DNA from: Bacillota bacterium
Lineage (GTDB): Bacteria; Bacillota; Clostridia; Acetivibrionales; JAEZXR01
Length of the DNA: 24,632 nt
NCBI GenBank assembly: GCA_023419605.1
Contig: JAEZXR010000129.1
Coordinates: 1-24,632 of the forward strand
Direction of reading: 5' to 3'
Position 1 is the first letter of the stretch, and the number at the start of each line of letters is the position of its first letter. The notes beneath the pieces are model-generated. The model was not told the DNA's origin, made no database searches, and was given only the letters and a program-made list of their open reading frames with translations. Shown here in pieces: positions 22,881 through 24,632 of this stretch. Both the position numbers and the translations under genes were made by a program.

Positions 22881-24482
22881 TTACCTGAAGGAAGTTATGA
22901 AGGAGTTAAACAATATCCTGACATCATATTGATGCTGGCTTATAGGCGGAACTTCCTTGTCTAACTTGAGAAGAGAATAAACGGCCATTTGTGCGGATCG
23001 GACCGAATATTCCACTGTGAAAACAACATCATCCGGTATCTCACAGTACTGTCCAATGAAGGCAAGATTCGTGGATCCTTCCGGTACCACCCGAGGACGA
23101 TCCTCCTTTGTTCTCGGCATAAACTGGCTTGTTATAAACGGCATCATGCATGGAATACAGTTCGAAGTCTTTAGTATTGATGGCAGCTCTTCCGTTAATT
23201 TAAGATGATTAAAGAGCTCGATCAATATTTCTTCTCCCGTGCACTCGGACATTTTTTTATGTACATAGTTACCCTTATTATTGGGGAATAGGCTGTAGCC
23301 CCAGAAAACACTGACATTTTCGGGCTGATTGATAAAATGTGGCTGATGAGGCAAGACGATGGACATAAACCAATTGGAATCCTTAAAAGTAGCTAAAGCT
23401 CTGCCGGTGAAGTTTTGCAGCGAATTGAAGAAGGCCGTGTCTTTCATCGTAACTGTAAATGACTCCCACAAAGATTCATCGATATGATCAGCAAAAGCGG
23501 ATGGGTTACCCAAATCAGGCTGCTTTTTCACAATATTTTCCCATAGAGTGAAGGAGCCCCCTTTGGCTCCCAGGCCCGGTGCGGTAGTCATAGAGCCGAG
23601 ACTGGAACCTTCCGTCATAGATCCATTGGTAACGAAAACCAAGTCATTTTCCCTGATGGTAATTTCACCTTCTTTTCCAGCACGGGTATAGTGAATGGCT
23701 TCGACAGTCTTTATGCTTTCAGAGGGTTTAAAATCAAGGTCTGTAACCTGACAATTCATTTCAAAGTGGACTCCCTGCCCTTCCAACCACTTTTGAAGAG
23801 GCAGCACCAGAGAGTCATACTGATTGTAGGGTGTACGGGTTACACCTTCCAGCGTATGAATACGTGGAAATTCATGCATGAACCGGATCATATATCGCTT
23901 GAATTCTACTGCACTGTGCCAGGGCTGGAATGCAAAAGTCGTAGCCCACATATACCAGAAGTTCGTTTTAAAAAAGGAAGATGAAAACCATTGGTTAATT
24001 CTTAAAGTTCCGAGGGCTGCCTCGGGGGTAATGGTGAGTTTCGCCAAAGCAATCCGGTCCGCATTGCTAAATCCCATGGAAGACACATCGGCCACTTTTC
24101 CATCCTCATCTACCAATCTGGCCTTAGCACGGGTTTTAATCCTTTTATTAAAATCAACCACTTCGTCCCTCACCGATTTTTTCGGATCGCTTACGGAAGG
24201 GATGAACTTCAGAAGTTCCCATGTACATTCATATGCCGGATCGTTCAGCATTCTACCGCCGCGAACAACATACCCCTTTTCAGGTGAACCTATGCCGTCA
24301 CAACTTCCACCTGCTATATTCAATTCTTCGAAGATATGTATATTCTTTCCTGGAATATGCCCATCCCTGATTAAAAAAACAGCACCCGCGAGGGAAGCAA
24401 CTCCCCCTCCAACGAAATAAGCTTTTGTCTTTTCAAAGGAATGGTTCTGGGGACCGTGTGTTTTTTGAGCGTTTTCTGTCAT
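22881..24482 (-). CDS. ohyA: Oleate hydratase (myosin-cross-reactive antigen family)
   Basis: The 533-residue FAD protein should add water to the cis-9 double bond of oleate to give 10-hydroxystearate, a detoxification of unsaturated fatty acids. The FAD-binding segment is YFVGGGVASLAGAVFLIRDG (22-41), then FEELNIAGGS, then RGGRMLN near residue 75-81 and YECTW. C-terminal motifs NLAFIGQY and VEYSVRSAQMAVY are typical. Some family members have RGGREME at the 75-81 region with a catalytic Glu; here it is RGGRMLND, the form I recall from other Bacillota. GAGGAGGTC precedes the ATG. The neighbouring TetR gene is a candidate regulator. Confidence 0.95.
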   Translation of the reverse strand: MTENAQKTHGPQNHSFEKTKAYFVGGGVASLAGAVFLIRDGHIPGKNIHIFEELNIAGGSCDGIGSPEKGYVVRGGRMLNDPAYECTWELLKFIPSVSDPKKSVRDEVVDFNKRIKTRAKARLVDEDGKVADVSSMGFSNADRIALAKLTITPEAALGTLRINQWFSSSFFKTNFWYMWATTFAFQPWHSAVEFKRYMIRFMHEFPRIHTLEGVTRTPYNQYDSLVLPLQKWLEGQGVHFEMNCQVTDLDFKPSESIKTVEAIHYTRAGKEGEITIRENDLVFVTNGSMTEGSSLGSMTTAPGLGAKGGSFTLWENIVKKQPDLGNPSAFADHIDESLWESFTVTMKDTAFFNSLQNFTGRALATFKDSNWFMSIVLPHQPHFINQPENVSVFWGYSLFPNNKGNYVHKKMSECTGEEILIELFNHLKLTEELPSILKTSNCIPCMMPFITSQFMPRTKEDRPRVVPEGSTNLAFIGQYCEIPDDVVFTVEYSVRSAQMAVYSLLKLDKEVPPISQHQYDVRILFNSFITSFR

Positions 24483-24516
24483 TTTCTTGACCTCCTCATA
24501 AAATAAGTTTGTGTAA

Positions 24517-24538
24517 ATCTATTTCACTTCAAATAGAT
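24517..24538. promoter_or_regulatory. Inverted repeat upstream of the oleate hydratase gene
   Basis: ATCTATTT (24517-24524) and AAATAGAT (24531-24538) form a perfect 8-6-8 palindrome 35 bases upstream of the start. On the minus strand a TTGATA with a TATTTG 17 bases later would place it over the -10 region. Its sequence differs from the palindrome upstream of the TetR gene, though a TGTTAT half-site occurs at 24546-24551. Confidence 0.45.
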
Positions 24539-24605
24539 CCTAAAATGTTATTTATCAAGGGTTTCAAGTTTTTTTGAGACAAAAAAACAATGACCCCCTC
24601 TTTTT

Positions 24606-24614
24606 TGGTATAAT
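24606..24614 (+). promoter_or_regulatory. Extended -10 box near the right edge
   Basis: TGGTATAAT on the plus strand may be the promoter of a gene beyond the window, divergent from the oleate hydratase. No convincing -35 is seen. Confidence 0.3.
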
Positions 24615-24632
24615 TGAGTCTCCTACAACCAA

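Overview
The window reads as a chromosomal piece from a low-to-moderate-GC Bacillota bacterium, most likely a clostridial anaerobe. The signs are strong AGGAGG ribosome binding sites, an IscR-IscS-IscU-MnmA cluster, a LytR-CpsA-Psr protein with a Pro/Thr-rich tail, a Bacillota-type aminopeptidase and PHP phosphatase, and AT-rich spacers with sigma-A-like promoters. There is no rRNA, tRNA or CRISPR array, so species cannot be fixed.

Left part (1-5100), all on the minus strand. The first bases encode the start of an IS256-like transposase, whose element end appears to have cut off a membrane-anchored protein (78-815). Next comes a large secreted family 38 alpha-mannosidase with two C-terminal carbohydrate-binding domains (1039-4482). 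The truncated gene and the mannosidase share a near-identical ~67-bp promoter cassette. The mannosidase has a ~340-nt leader. Upstream lies a candidate structured RNA (4939-5105).

Recombinase locus (5112-8470). A ribbon-helix-helix/coiled-coil protein is transcribed away from a minimal tyrosine recombinase, and a full Xer-like recombinase follows. The divergent region carries eight TGT(n)ACA-type sites that abut or overlap both promoters. This is the most system-like and least explained part of the window.

Middle (8511-17931). A D-2-hydroxyacid dehydrogenase, an aldo/keto reductase remnant and a Dabb-domain protein come first, then the LCP cell-wall protein, a DedA membrane protein and an M18 aminopeptidase. 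They are followed by a carbohydrate cassette: Gfo/Idh oxidoreductase and TIM-barrel isomerase, divergent from an AraC regulator, with a PHP phosphatase next. Three copies of a short hairpin-forming repeat (two full, one internally deleted) sit in the gaps at 7058, 14969 and 17042.

Right part (17963-24632). The Fe-S and tRNA-thiolation operon iscR-iscS-iscU-mnmA (minus) uses sulfur mobilised by IscS both for clusters on IscU and for 2-thiouridine by MnmA; IscR probably senses cluster status. A YkuS-like small protein (possible ATT start), a TetR regulator with a clear operator and promoter, and an oleate hydratase complete the window. Several convergent pairs share perfect bidirectional terminators.
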